From assembly GCA_022496185.1 (NCBI GenBank), contig WTXG01000170.1:1-64000 (forward strand): a stretch of DNA of 64,000 nucleotides, given 5' to 3'. The translations under genes and the position numbers were made by a program. Source of the stretch: Multifurca ochricompacta. Its lineage: Eukaryota; Basidiomycota; Agaricomycetes; Russulales; Russulaceae. The notes beneath the pieces were generated by a model. It saw nothing but the letters and a program-made list of their open reading frames with translations, ran no database searches and was not told the DNA's origin. This document shows, piece after piece, positions 11,899-24,384 of this stretch (its first letter is position 1; each line of letters begins with the position of its first letter).

Positions 11899-14800
11899 CT
11901 ACTTCCTCTCCGCGCCATACTCCCGCAACAGCTGCTCAACATCGTGGTGTCTTCGTGCCGCATTTAATGGGTCCACTCCCCGCGACGTCCCCCATGCACG
12001 TCCGCTCCATGCGCCAGTAGTACTCGCACGACCTCGAGTTTCCCCTCACTCGCTGCCTTGTGTAGTGGGGATGAATCGATTTTGTTTTTCGCATTCGCGT
12101 CGGCTCCGTGCTCAAGAAGGAGCTGCACGATCCAGTGATGTCCTTGAACCGACGCATGGTGCAGGGGGGTCCAGCCCGAATTATTTCGGGCATTGACATT
12201 GGCGTTGTGCTGCAGCAATAAACGTACAGCTTCGATTTTGCCATTGTAGGAAGCAGAATGCAATGAAGTCCAACCAACATTGTTTTGAGCGTTCACCTCC
12301 GCTCCGTTCACGAGCAAGAGCTCCATGACCCTAAATGCCCGCCCTAGTTGCTGCCCACAATGAGCCGTCAAAGACTTGCCTCTTGCGTTGACATTAGCCC
12401 CGAGCTCGAGTAGAAGACGCGCAACGTCGACATGTCCCCCGTAGATGCTGCGCCCAATGGAGTCCCATGGGTCCCACCACTTGAATTTACATCCTGCGCC
12501 TGCTTTATGATGAGGTGTTCTGTCAAGCCACGAAGCCCGCATAATGCCGCATAATATAAAGGCGTTACACTAGGTGGCGGTGGTTGTTCGGAGAGAAGCT
12601 CATCGACGGTGGTTTGCCCAGATCCATATTATAAATCCAAATCCATGCTCGGAAGTGTGACATGGTGGGATCGAATAAACGTTCTATGCGATCCTGAAGC
12701 TGAGATGACACATTTTTGAACATGGCATGGTTGATCCAGTACTGAGCTGCATAGAAAGCCAACGGAAAGTTCTTTACGCGATTCTTGTTGATATCGTTAT
12801 CGAAATGAAGCAGCGTGGTGAGGCAGGCTTGTGCAAGGATCATATGCGCAGGCTCTAATGGGATATAGTAACGACAAATGCTTCCTATTCCTCTTGTGGC
12901 GAGTCGATCCGAGGTTAAGAACTCCTTGACCGAGAAATGTGAAAATTGAACAATTTGTGAGCCTTCGGCATTAACGACAGCAATTAAACTTGAGCATGCC
13001 GATAGCACAGCCTCTTCTGCATCATCTGGTCGCCATCCATCTTCCAATTCGGGCGCTGCTTGCGAGTCAAATTGAATCGCAAAGATCTCTGCAAGTTCTT
13101 CAACTCGAAGCGGTCGAACGGATGTGATGAGACACTGGAACAGCCGGCGAGCATGTTGCCATTTCTCTTCTGGAATTCCTTCCAATGTCCGTTCGTATGT
13201 TTCATCCAGCGTGGTCGGCAGTTCGTTCAGAGCGCGCTTGATACTTGCTGGAAAACATCGACGGAGAGTGTCTAGCTGGCAGGTCACCCATCGGAACCTG
13301 TACTATAGCATCAGTAACAACGATTGGGGATACAAAAAGTGATGCCATACATTCCGCCAGCTCTTTCAGAGAGCGTATTAATAACACGTTCCTTGTCGTC
13401 CACTCGCCACCTCCGCATTGCGCGGTCAGAGTGAACAAACGATTCGACGTAATTTATGATGTCCTCTCTTTGACCACTTTCATCGTGAAGGGACACGCGT
13501 CGCGATGAGGGTGTCAATGGGTCAAGGACAGTTCGAATATCTTGCTCAGGGCGACTCGTGACGCAAATGCACAGATTTGAACAACGCCAATTCACAAGAT
13601 CCTCTGTGAATTTGAGGACTTTCTCACGTGGGGATGGAGTTCCTGTGTTATTCGGACATTCGTCTATCGCATCGATGATTATGTAAATTGGGAGTTGTCC
13701 TGGGAGTTCAAGCATGATCCTTAGACTTTCTGCGAGGGTGGCTTCGCTCGGCTGGTCCGCTCCCTCACGGTGAATGGTATAGAGTTGAGAAAGGACGTCC
13801 CAACAATCCTCAGAATAGTCGCAGAGCTGAATGAGAAGAGAGGCGAGTAAGCCACGGCTGTCACGTTTTGCCAAATCCTTGAAATCGAAATAGAAGTATG
13901 CCATCAAGGCTACTCCAAACTGTTGCATACGCTTAACATCCTCGATAATCGCTGAGCTTATTGACCAGAATGAGCTTCGTAGCTCTGGGCCAAGTGACGC
14001 GGACACATACCAGAGAATGCTCTTTCCTGAGCCCGCTGCGAAGTGAGAGACGCAATTAAGACACATCAAACAAGGAACAGTGAGACAAGCGTACGATTTC
14101 CGCGTATCCACAATAAAGATCCATTCGTCTTCCATTCATCAAATGTCCCGCCTTCAGTAAACCATGTTGCGGTTCCACCGTGGTGTGTTTCCCGCGCAAT
14201 ATTGTGATTTATCGATGGATTTGGAGGAGATAGCCATCCTCGAAGCTTCTCTCGTGACTGGTTTCCTGTCAAGTTGTCAGTTCAGGGCCCCAGCCGATAA
14301 CCAAGAGAAAGACTAACGGTTCAATTTCTCTGTTGCTATCCCGCAACAATAGAGTCAGCATCAAAATCTTTGAATAGTTAAACAAAATTTGGTCACCTTC
14401 TTTAATCACCTTCACATTATCGTCCACAATGTGTGTAACCGCCTTGATCACCCTTGTATCCTTACAGACATCCTGTACCACCTCCTTTATCACCTCAGCC
14501 TTCCTGTCCACATTTTGCGTGACTTCATTCATCGCCTTTACCTTCCCATCCATCTCGTACGCGACCTCTTTCATCACCTTCGTATTGCTACTGACGCCTT
14601 GCATAACTTCTCTTATGACCTTCACATTCCCGTCTACTTCTCGTGTCGTTTCCTTAATCGCCTTCACGTTTCCATCAACCTCATGTGTCACCTCCAAATT
14701 TCTCGCGACAGCGATCCTAGTCTCTTCCTGGGTGAGCATGTCCAGCCTTTGTAACGCGTCCTCGACGTCCGTCCGTCCGACGAGCCTTTTTAAATATTTT

Positions 14801-15514
14801 TCTGTATATTTATTAAGCAAGGAATGATATAGAGTATGACGGTAAATTTACTCACTGATTCGTCTCTGGGTCATTGATTTAGTGGATAGCGCGAGAATGA
14901 ATAATACCTGGGCCATAATCTTCCCGAGCACCTCCGTGAACTCGGCTGTGAGCGGAATAGAAACGTATATCTTGAGACGTTGAAGAAAGTTTTGGATGTG
15001 TTCGAAAAGGGTGGCGAGTGTTCCGTGGCTTGCAACAACATCCTTAGCAGCCTGGTCGTGTTGTATGTCACGGGGACATGTGTTAAGGAACAGGAGAAGA
15101 GATTTACCGCGAGGAGAACAGCGATTCCGGCAAAGATTACCTTCCCAGGTGAAAAAGGCTAAAAAGATAAAAGCAGTGGGACAGAGTGACATAGAGAAAC
15201 AGGCACTGTTCAAGGCTTACCAGTCCGATTCCCTCTCCAAGTGTGGCCGAAAATGTAAACAGGATATGTACGATTGGATTAAGCCATTTCGTTATTCTAT
15301 CATCTCCATTGCGGAATTCATCGAACGCGTTAGCTTGCTTTTTGAATATGGCCAAGACAGCATCAGGGGATTCGCAGTTATCAAGGACAGCAGAGAATGG
15401 ATGAGTTTCCAGGTCTTGTCTGGTTAATTTCTTATATTCTTTTGAGGCAGCGTCGAAGATTGAGATAAAGTTGGAGGTAGAGGAAGGAGGGGTTGGTTTC
15501 TGAGTTGCAGACAT
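11899..15514 (-). pseudogene. NLR A: Goodbye-NACHT-ankyrin protein with frameshifts
   Basis: A fungal STAND/NLR. Exons: 15514-15221, 15158-15108, 15051-14856, 14801-14397, 14265-14095, 14035-14011, 13956-13351 and 13297-11899. Exon 1 is a Goodbye-type domain (FISIFDAASKEYKKLTRQDL), exons 2-3 a helical region, and exon 4 has seven tandem 14-residue units of the type THEVDGNVKAIKET. NACHT follows: P-loop GNPGSGKS assembled across exons 5-6, Walker B IIIDAIDECPN, and sensor TSRPEQDI. Next comes a winged-helix-like part ending SHFSVKEFLTSDRL, then ankyrin repeats. Exons 1-7 are open. The ankyrin exon has about four or more single-base shifts (near 12615, 12460, two compensating near 12345-12385, and 11966), the last cutting off the terminal repeat. 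NLRs of this type are thought to sense non-self and trigger a response. It is divergent from B. Real decay or consensus error cannot be told apart here. Confidence 0.85.
14419..14712 (-). repeat. Seven 42-bp coding units (14-aa repeat) in NLR A
   Basis: Seven tandem units, each 14 residues with consensus T-x-x-V-D-x-N-V-K-V-I-K-E-V, lie between the Goodbye/helical part and NACHT. The hydrophobic spacing fits two heptads per unit, so an extended helix or coiled coil is likely. Exon 4 is 405 nt here against 321, 195 and 446 nt in B, D and F. The differences are multiples of 42, apart from one base in F. Confidence 0.85.
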
Positions 15515-16636
15515 GGGGGTGCTGCGATTGGCGGAAGTCAAGTCAAGTAAGGTCGTTGGTCGTGTTGGTACGACTAGGGTTGGGGGTGAGTACCAAGGTA
15601 CACTGCCCCGCCCAAGATCTCAGATGACCTTGACATACTATGCCAGATATAGGTGATAGACGCGCATCGTGTAGGAGAACATTTAATTGCGAGCATTAGA
15701 TGAGCCAGAATTGATTGAAGAAACGTTGACAACCCAGGCAACAACGAAGTTAGAATCGAAAACAGACTACACCAAGCAATCAATGTTGATATGCCCGTTC
15801 ATGACCAAGTCGTGCATGATCAACAGCTTGTGGAAACGCAACCCGAGGTTAGATAAGCGCTACCTAAACATAGCAAGATGATTCTGGTCAAAAAACTACT
15901 TTGTAAGATACAGAAATATTGTCCTTAAATACTGTAAGGAGTGTGCTGTGCTGTGATCATAAGGATTGTACTTAATTATAGATAATCATAATAAACGAGT
16001 GTCGTCTTGCACTGGCAACACCGGTCACCTCTGATCCGGTCCGGCCTACTCTGATCCGTTCCCGGCTCAACACAACTTAACTCGCTCGCCAGTGCACTTG
16101 CCACCTGACTCAAAACATACTCCGCCGCGGGTTCATTCAATGGTCCTTCCTTTTCTTCCTCCTCATCCATGCAGGTACCTCAATATTGTGCAAGATGTCA
16201 TGACGTCGATATGGATCAGGTTCCGGCTCCGAAGATCCCAGGAGTGGGGCCAGCATGTAATATTTATTCCCCAGTGTGTTAATTTATGTGTGTTATACTC
16301 TACTCCAGTGTCTATATTAGACGGGAGCGAAGGATGTCTTCAGCTAGCTGTAGTCAACGAACCGAGAATATCCACACCTGGCTACTGAGTCAGGCATATA
16401 GTCAAAATGTTCGAAAGAAAAAGGCATGAAAGCATGAAAGAAAGTATTGCAAAAGGCACGTGATGTTTCACGCCCGTGACCTCTTCCCGGCTGATCACTC
16501 GTCTGTCTATCTTCCTATATCTATATCCAGTATATCGGTCGCATCACCTCAGGTGTTCTTTGGGCGCTCATGAGGCGGGGTACGACAATATTGGCCCAGT
16601 GCCTCTCACCTAAACCGCTCAACAACATCTATCCCC
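15515..16636. promoter_or_regulatory. Divergent promoter region between NLRs A and B
   Basis: This 1.1-kb region separates the two ATGs. Blocks at 15600-15825 and 16080-16200 recur in inverted order between C and D, so the region belongs to the duplicated segment. It holds a 244-bp insertion (15829-16072) missing from the C-D copy. No third gene is seen. Confidence 0.6.
15829..16072. mobile_element. Probable solo LTR, present only in the A-B arm
   Basis: The segment begins TGTGGAAACG and ends CGGCTCAACA, is AT-rich with an aataaacga-like signal near 15990, and is missing at the matching place in the C-D intergenic region (near 42510). The TG...CA ends and length suit a small solo LTR. A clean target duplication is not visible, so this is tentative. 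Confidence 0.45.
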
Positions 16637-19600
16637 ATGTCTGCAACTTACCAAACCACCGCTCCCTATTGTACCTCCAATTTCATCTCAATATTCGAGA
16701 ATGCATCCAAGGAGTACAAGAAAATAACCGGACAAGATCTAGATATGAACCCCTTCGCTGCCGTTCTTCACAATTCCCACTCTCCTGATGCGATCTTGGT
16801 CATATTTCGGAAACAAGCCAATGCGTTCGAAGAATTCCGCAAGGGAGATGATAGAATAATCAAATGGCTTGATCCAATCGTTCATATCCTCTTTACATTT
16901 TCGGCCACACTTGGAGAAGGAATCGGGCTGGTAAGCACCAACCAATCCTTTTGCTCTGCATAACTTGTTTATATATCTATTTATCAGCTATTCTCTCCTG
17001 GAAAGGTGATATTTGCTGGTGTTGGCGTTCTCCTGGCAGTATGTTTCTTTCAGTGTTCCACAACACCTGTCTCTGCAACTCCAGACACCTTCAGGCAGCC
17101 AAGGACGTTGTCAAAAGCCACGAGACCCTCGCCAACCTATTTGAGCGCATCCAGAACTTCCTTCAACGTCTCAACATATACACTGGTATTCCGCTCACGC
17201 CACATTTCACGGAGCTGCTTGGAAAGATAATGGCCCAAGTACTAGCCATTCTTGCGGTTTCCACTAAAGCAATGACCCAACGACGAATCAGTGAGCTAAT
17301 TCATGCTCATATCAATTTTTGTGTTTATTTAGCTAACAACTGTGCAGAAAAGTATCTTAAAAAGCTTGTGGGAGGGACAGAGGTTGAAGACGCGCTACAA
17401 AGGCTGGATACACTCACCCAGGAAGAGGCTAGGATGGGTGTGGCGAGGAACTTGGAAGTGACACATGATATTGATAGAAAAGTAAAGGTGATTAAGGAGA
17501 CGACAGAAGAGGTAGATGGGAATGTGAGGGTCATGAAGAAGGTTGTAGAAGATGTCAATAAGAACACGAGTGTGGTCAAGGAGGTCACCCACAATGTAGA
17601 CAGCAACGTGAAGACAATGAAGGAGGTCACATACATCGTCGACGAGAATGTCAAGGTGATCAAAGAAGGTGCACAAATGTTATTCAACAATTCACACTTT
17701 GTCGTGCTGACACTGGGATTAAAACAGCAACAGTCAAATTAGGCCGTTAGTTTCTCCTATTGCGATCGCCTATTGCTGGCGGCTAAATAGGGTGACAGGA
17801 AACCAGTCGCGAGAGAAGCTTCGAACATGGTTCTCTCCTCCAAATCCTTCAATAAATCACAACATCGCCCAGGAAGCCCACCATGGTGATACGGCGACGT
17901 GGTTTACTCAAGGTCGAACTTTCAATGAATGGAAGGCGCACGGTTCCTTGCTGTGGATACGCGGAAATCGTACGCTTGTCTCACTGTTCCCGCATTGATC
18001 TCTCTTAATTGCTCTCTGACTTCGCAGCGGGCTCAGGAAAGAGCATTCTCTGGTAAGTTGTTGCGCCAGTTGTCTCTGCCCTACGAAGCTTATCCTCGTA
18101 TGTAAGTTCTGCTGTCATCGAAGAAATCAAGCGCGTACGGGAGTTCGGAACAGCCTTAATGGGATACTTCTATTTCGACTTTAGGGATCTCGCAAAACGC
18201 GACCTCCGCGGCTTACTTTCCTCCCTTCTCATCCAGCTCTGCGACTATTCTGAGGATTGTTGTGCCATACTCTCACAGCTATTCATCACCCACCGCGAGG
18301 GCTCCGAACAGCCGAGCGAAGGCACCCTCGCAAAATGTCTAAGAACCATGCTTGAACTCCCAGGACAACTCCCAATTTACATAATCATCGATGCGCTAGA
18401 CGAATGTCCGAATAAACAGGAACTCCATCTCCACGTGAAAAAGTCTTGAAGCTATTGGACGATCTCGTGAATTGGCAATGCTCAAATTTATATTTATGCA
18501 TCACGAGTCGTCCCGAGCAAGATATCCGAGCCGTCTTTGATCCATTGACACCCTCATCGCGACGCATATCTCTTCACGATGAAATTGGTCAAAGAGAGGA
18601 CATCCTTGATTATATCCAATCTTTTGTTAATTCGGACAAAGCAATGCGGAGATGGCGAGTGGAAGATAAAGAACTTGTTATTAATACCCTCTCTGAAAGA
18701 GCTGGCGGGATGTATGTGTCCCTGCTATTTTGCCCTCGAATTGTTACTGATACTATAATACAGGTTCCGATGGGTGACTTGTCAGCTAGACACTCTCCGT
18801 CGATGTATTCCAGCAAGTATCAAGCGTGCTCTGAACGAACTGCCGACCACGCTGGATAAAACATATGAACGAGCATTAGAAGGAATTCCAGAAGAGAAAT
18901 GGCAACACGCTCACCGGTTGTTCCAGTGTCTTATCGCATCCGTTCGACCGCTTCAGGTTGAAGAACTCGCGGAAATCTTTGCGATTCAATTTGACTCCCA
19001 TGCAGTGCCGAAATTGGAAGATGGATGGCGTCCGGATGATGCAGAAGAGGCAGTACTCTCTGCATGCTCGAGCTTAATCTCTGTCATTGATATGCAAGGC
19101 TCTCAAATTGTTCAATTCTCGCACTTCTCGGTGAAGGAATTCCTGACCTCAGATCGCCTTTCCGCCGCAGGGGTTGCAATCATTTCGCGTTACTATATCC
19201 CATTCGAACCAGCACATGGGATTCTTGCAGAGGCATGCCTGATCACGCTGCTCCAGTTTGATGAGGGCATCAACAGGGAGAGCCTAAAGACATTTCCCCT
19301 AGCCGTTTATGCAGCTCAGAACTGGGTCAAGCACGCCGGATTCAAAAGTGTTTCGTCACAGATTGGAGACCGCATGGAGCGTCTCTTTGATGCGACCATG
19401 CCATATTTCGAGCGTGGATTTGGATCCATGATGTGGACGATGACATGGAGCAGTCGATCAAGGATATCAAGGAACACCCACAGCAGACCAGTGCAACACC
19501 TTTATACTATGCGGCGTTATGTGGACTCCATGGACTGACAGAGTACCTCGTGACCACCCAGCCACAGACCGTTAATGCCAGTGGTGGGAACAATGGGAGT

Positions 19601-20155
19601 CCATTGGGTGCAGCATCGCACAGGGGACATGTTGAAGTTGCGCGTCTCCTACTTGAGCACGGGGCTGATGCGCATAAAAGTGAGGGATCGAGGAAGAATC
19701 CATTGTGGGCTGCAGTTGTGGGCGGACATTTTGAGGTTACAGAGCTATTGCTCAATCATGGAGCGGATGTGGATGTGCGGAACGAATTTCTTTGGACGAC
19801 ATTGCATTCGACATGCTACAACGGACAATTCGAATTTGTACGCTTGCTGCTTCAGAACGGCGCTGATATCGAGGCACAGAATAACCAGGGTTGGAAGCCA
19901 TTGCACATGACATCATCAAGCTCAAGCGGAAATGCCAGGATCGCGCGGCTCCTTCTTGAACACGGAGCCAACGTGAATGCACGAAATGATATAGAGAACA
20001 CCCCACTGCACCTGGCATCGTTCGACGGAAAGCTAGAGGTGGCACGGGTACTACTTGCGCACGGAGCAGATGTGCATGCAGGTTCCTGGACTCCACTCAT
20101 GGCAGCTGGTGGAAAGCATGACATTGAGCAATTGTTGTTGGAGCATGGCGCCTAA
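16637..20155 (+). pseudogene. NLR B: Goodbye-NACHT-ankyrin protein with two frameshifts
   Basis: Same eight-exon plan as A: 16637-16930, 16988-17038, 17095-17290, 17348-17668, 17799-17969, 18028-18052, 18107-18711 and 18764-20155. Exon 4 has five 14-residue units. NACHT motifs are IRGNPGSGKS (across the exon 5-6 junction), IIIDALDECPN and TSRPEQDI. Right after DECPN one base is lost (aataaacagg near 18414, where A and D have aataacacagg), shifting the frame. A second single-base loss near 19407 (tattt for tatttt in F) separates the NACHT/winged-helix part from the ankyrin part. The C-terminal seven ankyrin repeats, starting PLYYAALCGLHGL, are then open to the stop. Exon 7 is 605 nt against 606 in A and E. 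It is closest to C. Confidence 0.85.
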
Positions 20156-20411
20156 AAAGGACAGGGTAGAGTTATTAGACATTAATGTTATGCTAGGCAC
20201 AAGGAATGTTCCACTCGATCCAGAAAGACAATGATAAGTATAACGCGCAGAGAGGTGGTCAACGCGGCAAAAAAAAGAGAACATGGGGATTCCCCTCAGC
20301 CCGGGCGCGGTCGAGCTTCCATTCCCTACCTTCCGTCCCATGAAGACCACTACTGTCGACATTCTGATGTGCGGAGATACGATACGAGCTGGCCCCTATC
20401 GAATTTGGGAC
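20156..20411. other. 3' flank of NLR B, end of the left duplicated arm
   Basis: Similarity to the flank of C (the cagggtagagttattagaca-like block and gatccagaaagacaatgataag) continues to about 20240 and then stops, marking the inner edge of the inverted duplication. Confidence 0.6.
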
Positions 20412-20990
20412 CTATTGTACGGATCTGATCCGCGGTGAGTGCGAGGAAAAGTGTTCCCTGAATGTGAGAGAGTTATAGGAGAGGGAGAGAGCGCGCCCTT
20501 GGAGATAACTAGATCGAATGTGGACGTATCGTGCTTGAACTGAGGAAATCGCTAGATTGCGTGTTCGCTGGACTACTACAAGCATTTGTAGATACCTTTA
20601 TATACTTGTTGAAAGTCCAATTTTGTGGGTGAGTGTTTTAGTAAAGGCAAGCCATAGAGAGTGATTTGAATAAGGACCAAGTGAAAGCCATGCAATAAAG
20701 ACGGAGAGGTGAAGATGGAGAGGTGAGGTATGAAAATGAGTATAAGGAATGGACAGGCAGGCGGCCCGGAAAGTGCTGGATTTATGTACTGATAAGGGAG
20801 ATATTCGTCGAATGCTCACACCTTGCATTAATCCCTTCGTAGTATAGTAAGATGGTTTTATAAACTAAGACTGGATAAAGGTCAGAAGTTTTTTTAATTC
20901 AGGGCTCGCAATGAAAGAGGGAAGTGAATGCAACCAGGAGTGCGACAGCTGACGGTTTCATGCTCAACGCCTGAGCCATCCTTACACTAT
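20412..20990 (+). repeat. Modular dispersed repeat, copy next to NLR B
   Basis: Contains module 1 (gatccgcggtgagtgcgagg near 20428, tatatacttg near 20600), module 2 (ggcaggcggcccggaa near 20757) and module 3 (tgctcaacgcctgagccatc near 20961), in the same order as the array at 9.8-11.6 kb. Confidence 0.7.
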
Positions 20991-21164
20991 AAATATTGAC
21001 ATTTGATAAAATGAGAAGACATTGGTTTTCGGTAGTGCCCTGCCTGAGTGATGGCGTCGAGTCAAACTTAATCAAATCAAACAAAAAAAAATAATTCATT
21101 TCAATTGCCTGTCCGTCCCCACCCCATGTGTAGGAGACTATATAGCGAATACCTCAGTCTTTGT

Positions 21165-21620
21165 TGTATAGGAGACTGTATAGCGAATAGCTCAGTCTTT
21201 GTAGTAGAAGACTATATTGAGTAACTAGTACCTGTATAGCGAATAGCTACAGTAATAGAGTCAGTTAATGAATGCTGTAGCTACGATTGAGAATGTACTA
21301 ACTCAGTCTTTGTAGTAGAAGACTGAGGTTCTAAACGCGACGCAGTAGTCTATCTTATACGCATATTGGAATGTGAATGTAAGTCAAGTCGTATAGTAGT
21401 TGTTAGTCCGGCCCACCATCTCCGGTACCTTTCTGTGCGTGCTGCTATTCCACATGTTGTAGAAGACTATATTGAGTAACTAGTACCTATATAGCGAATA
21501 GCTACAGTAATAGAGTCAGTAAAGGAATGCTGTAGCTACGAGTGAGAATGGTACTAACCTCAGTCTTTGTAGTAGAAGTCTGAGGTTCTAAACTACGCAG
21601 TAGTCTATCTTATAAATGAT
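21165..21620. repeat. Two ~150-bp direct repeats
   Basis: The block starting gtagtagaagactatattgag and running through gctacagtaatagagtcagt, cagtctttgtagtagaag and gcagtagtctatcttata occurs at about 21200-21355 and again at 21455-21615. Shorter cores (gtatagcgaatagct) are repeated inside each. No coding potential is evident; origin unknown. Confidence 0.6.
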
Positions 21621-21874
21621 AAAACGCGTGTAAGCGTTATTGGTCCGGGCTGGCATCTTATCCGTGCTGGCTGCTATTCCAACACCATGCCCACCAACTA
21701 GTTGGTCGATCGATGACGGGATGTGCGCCTTGCAAGGCCAGAGTCGTGAGATTCAGAGTGTATGTAATTGGGAGAATTTAACCAGAAAGGAAGTGTTACA
21801 GTGCTGTGTACTAACAGACTACCGGAAACTTAGCGCCTACGCCTAAGGGTGCTCTAGCTCACCCAACTCTCCCC

Positions 21875-22722
21875 CACCGCTGACATCCCTAAAGTGGTAA
21901 TCTTGTCACACGACTGTGATTTGTCATACTATTTATTTTAAAAAGGAAGTTATCATTAAATATTTATTTTAAAAGGGAAATATCGTTGATCAACAAAAAA
22001 GCATTACAAATCAAAGTCATGTGACATGTAGACAATATTCAACCTAATAGTGAAAGACCGGCTCTGCTCATGCGACGACCTCACCCCCCTCACCTTCATC
22101 CAGGACACGCAGGCCTTCACATGGCCTCCTTTGGTGAGACGACCTTGCGATCTGGACTAAGTCTGAGTTGGTGACATTGGGTATTATGGGTAAGTTCACC
22201 TTTCTTCTCCAACACACAGGCTCTCTTCCTCTCTCCACTCTATTACACACCATCTCTCTTGTTTCCCTCTACCAAGAGGTTTTGCACATGGTGGTTTCCA
22301 CCCTTCTGTCATGTTCACAACAGTAGTTACTATGTACTGGTAGTAGCTGTGTGATTTGGGCAAGGTCCTGAAGTGTAAATAATTTGATTTCAAAAATAAA
22401 AAAACCTAATAGTGAAAATGCTTAACATTTTCGCTCCTCTTGCCCATGCAATGGATAATAACACTCCAGACCCACACATTCTGATGAGAAACATGATACA
22501 CAATGAAAGTCAATAACTAGACATAGAGTAGTGAGAACGCGCGACAACACCAAAGTTCTTATCTAATCCTTATCTGATCTTATTCCAGCTGATTTGTAAT
22601 GATATTTTGTTGATAACTTTCCTTTTTAAAATAAATATTCAATGATAACTTCCGTTTAAAATAAATATTATTACAAATTACAGCCGTGTGATACGATTCC
22701 CACTTTAGGGATGTCAGCGGTG
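21875..22722. mobile_element. 848-bp TIR element (family T1)
   Basis: The ends are inverted: CACCGCTGACATCCCTAAAG at the left and its complement ending ...GATGTCAGCGGTG at the right. Subterminal AT-rich inverted sequence (ttattttaaaaaggaagtta) extends the terminal repeats to about 160 bp. The middle matches the interior of the larger copies at 46.8 and 47.8 kb, including ccctctaccaagaggttt and tactggtagtagct. It is non-autonomous. Clean target duplications are not visible. Confidence 0.7.
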
Positions 22723-22737
22723 AGTCGTGTGACGATA

Positions 22738-24384
22738 TTACCTTTTTAGCGACGATGGGGGATGGGAATGAATCACGCGAAAAACGCCCCCGTAATGTTC
22801 CAGCAACACAGGACGTGCGGCGCTGCGGCGCAGTGTAAGAAAACGATTGAAGGCACGACGGGGGATATCACTTTGCGCCCTGATTCTGTGCCAAGTCGTA
22901 ATAATCATACTTAGCTCAGGCACCACTGCCGCAACCTCATCCGCCTCAGACCCGTCTCCAACTTCCGCTGCGAGCGCATTTCCAAGTTCTTCCACGAGCG
23001 CTACCGAGCACCACATGTTCTGCACATGGCGAAATGGCGCTAAGAGCGCAAGCCATAGTGACGGATCAACTTCGCCCTGCCAATTCGACGGCAATTTGTC
23101 CAGATCGTGGTCGAAAATGAGGTTACGAACATCGTCAGACAGAACAGGACTGAGCCCACTGCAGATCTGCGCCATCGAATGGACCTGCCAATCGAATCGT
23201 TCGTGGGAGACAATAATGCGCATCCCGCTTCTCCTTCCGCTTTCATCGTCATCAGATGGAGGATGTATGTGCAATACAGCAAAGTTCGATGTGAAGATTA
23301 TGCGAGCTGAGAATCGTACCAAATTTATTGAGTTCTCTATCAGACGGCTGAGGTGAGGGGTGGTGAAAGTAAGCCGAGGGAAAAGCCTGACGTCCAGATG
23401 CTTGAGATGTGGCATCCTAAGTCCACCCACCAGGACCTCCAGATATCTACTCTCACCACAATAGTCGAACTGTTCAAGTTGAGGAAGGATAAAATGCTGC
23501 TCCGATACTTGCTGGCCTGAGTGGGACGATTCCGTATTGATAAGCGAGCTGGGATCAAAAGCAAGGAAATTCAGGGAGAGATCTTTGAGCTGGAGAAGTG
23601 CGTGCAAGCACTCGGCTAATTCTCCAGGTGAATGATGCTCATTTTTAGGGACCCGAAGTGCTAGGGAGGTAAGGAATCGTGCCGAAGAGAGCAACGATGG
23701 TAAAGTTGGGAGATAAGCGCCGTCAAGGCATAGGTGGCGTAGGTTCGGTGCATCTCCCCCCAAGAATGCTCTTGGTAGATTCAACGATTTTGAGTGAGTT
23801 GAGAGCTTGAGGTATGTCAACGTTGGGATGAATTCATCCATTGTCAAGGCTAGCTTGTGCAGTATCCCGTCTGGTCCATCTAGCGTAATGCTATGCAGCC
23901 GATCGACATATCCGAGAGCGGCAAGTACACCACTCTCAGCCTCGGGGTCAGAGGCATTCTCGTGGAATGAATAGTCAAGGGTTATTGGAAGAGGAGGAAA
24001 GTGAGTGAGCATGTCCAGAACGGGTGTTTCCTCTCTGAGACAGAGGGTCAACTGCAGGCGGGAGGGAGAGTCAAGTATGCACTGCCTCCATTTGCGGGAT
24101 ACATGCATGAGTGTAAGCCATCCGTGCAAGTAATTCCAGGAATAAAGGTCATTTATTCTGTAGAAATCGAAAATATCCAATAGGATATCGATGGGAAATG
24201 GGGAGTTAGCTGGTATTACATATTTAACTGCGCACAGGACGAGCCAGGTTAGCTGGATAAACCTCTGAGAAGGAGTATGAAACTGACTGAGTGGAGCAGG
24301 ATTAGATGGAAAGGAGAAAATGGTGATTCTCCATAGGCTTGGAATGACGCAACGGAAAAATGACTGTCCCCTAGTAGATACCAA
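22738..24384 (-). CDS. F-box/LRR-like protein 1
   Basis: A long open frame typical of the very large basidiomycete F-box families, whose members are presumed substrate adaptors of SCF ubiquitin ligases. The F-box begins at PFPIDILLDIFDFYR and runs through WLTLMHVSRKWRQCI; the rest is leucine-rich (PNLRHLCLDGAYLPTLP, LPQLEQFDYCG). The C-terminus holds SLWLALLAPFRHV. The open frame begins at 24384 with TTG, not ATG, and the first ATG inside it lies past the F-box core. The start must therefore be in an upstream exon that I could not place; an acceptor gtgcgcag near 24225 is a candidate. The C-terminus resembles that of the next F-box gene, so the two are paralogues. Confidence 0.75.
   Translation of the reverse strand: MVSTRGQSFFRCVIPSLWRITIFSFPSNPAPLSQFHTPSQRFIQLTWLVLCAVKYVIPANSPFPIDILLDIFDFYRINDLYSWNYLHGWLTLMHVSRKWRQCILDSPSRLQLTLCLREETPVLDMLTHFPPLPITLDYSFHENASDPEAESGVLAALGYVDRLHSITLDGPDGILHKLALTMDEFIPTLTYLKLSTHSKSLNLPRAFLGGDAPNLRHLCLDGAYLPTLPSLLSSARFLTSLALRVPKNEHHSPGELAECLHALLQLKDLSLNFLAFDPSSLINTESSHSGQQVSEQHFILPQLEQFDYCGESRYLEVLVGGLRMPHLKHLDVRLFPRLTFTTPHLSRLIENSINLVRFSARIIFTSNFAVLHIHPPSDDDESGRRSGMRIIVSHERFDWQVHSMAQICSGLSPVLSDDVRNLIFDHDLDKLPSNWQGEVDPSLWLALLAPFRHVQNMWCSVALVEELGNALAAEVGDGSEADEVAAVVPELSMIITTWHRIRAQSDIPRRAFNRFLTLRRSAARPVLLEHYGGVFRVIHSHPPSSLKR

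Noticed and set aside
21165..21620. CRISPR-like or satellite array
   Set aside because: Only two ~150-bp copies with a single irregular spacer in a eukaryotic context; no periodic short repeats.
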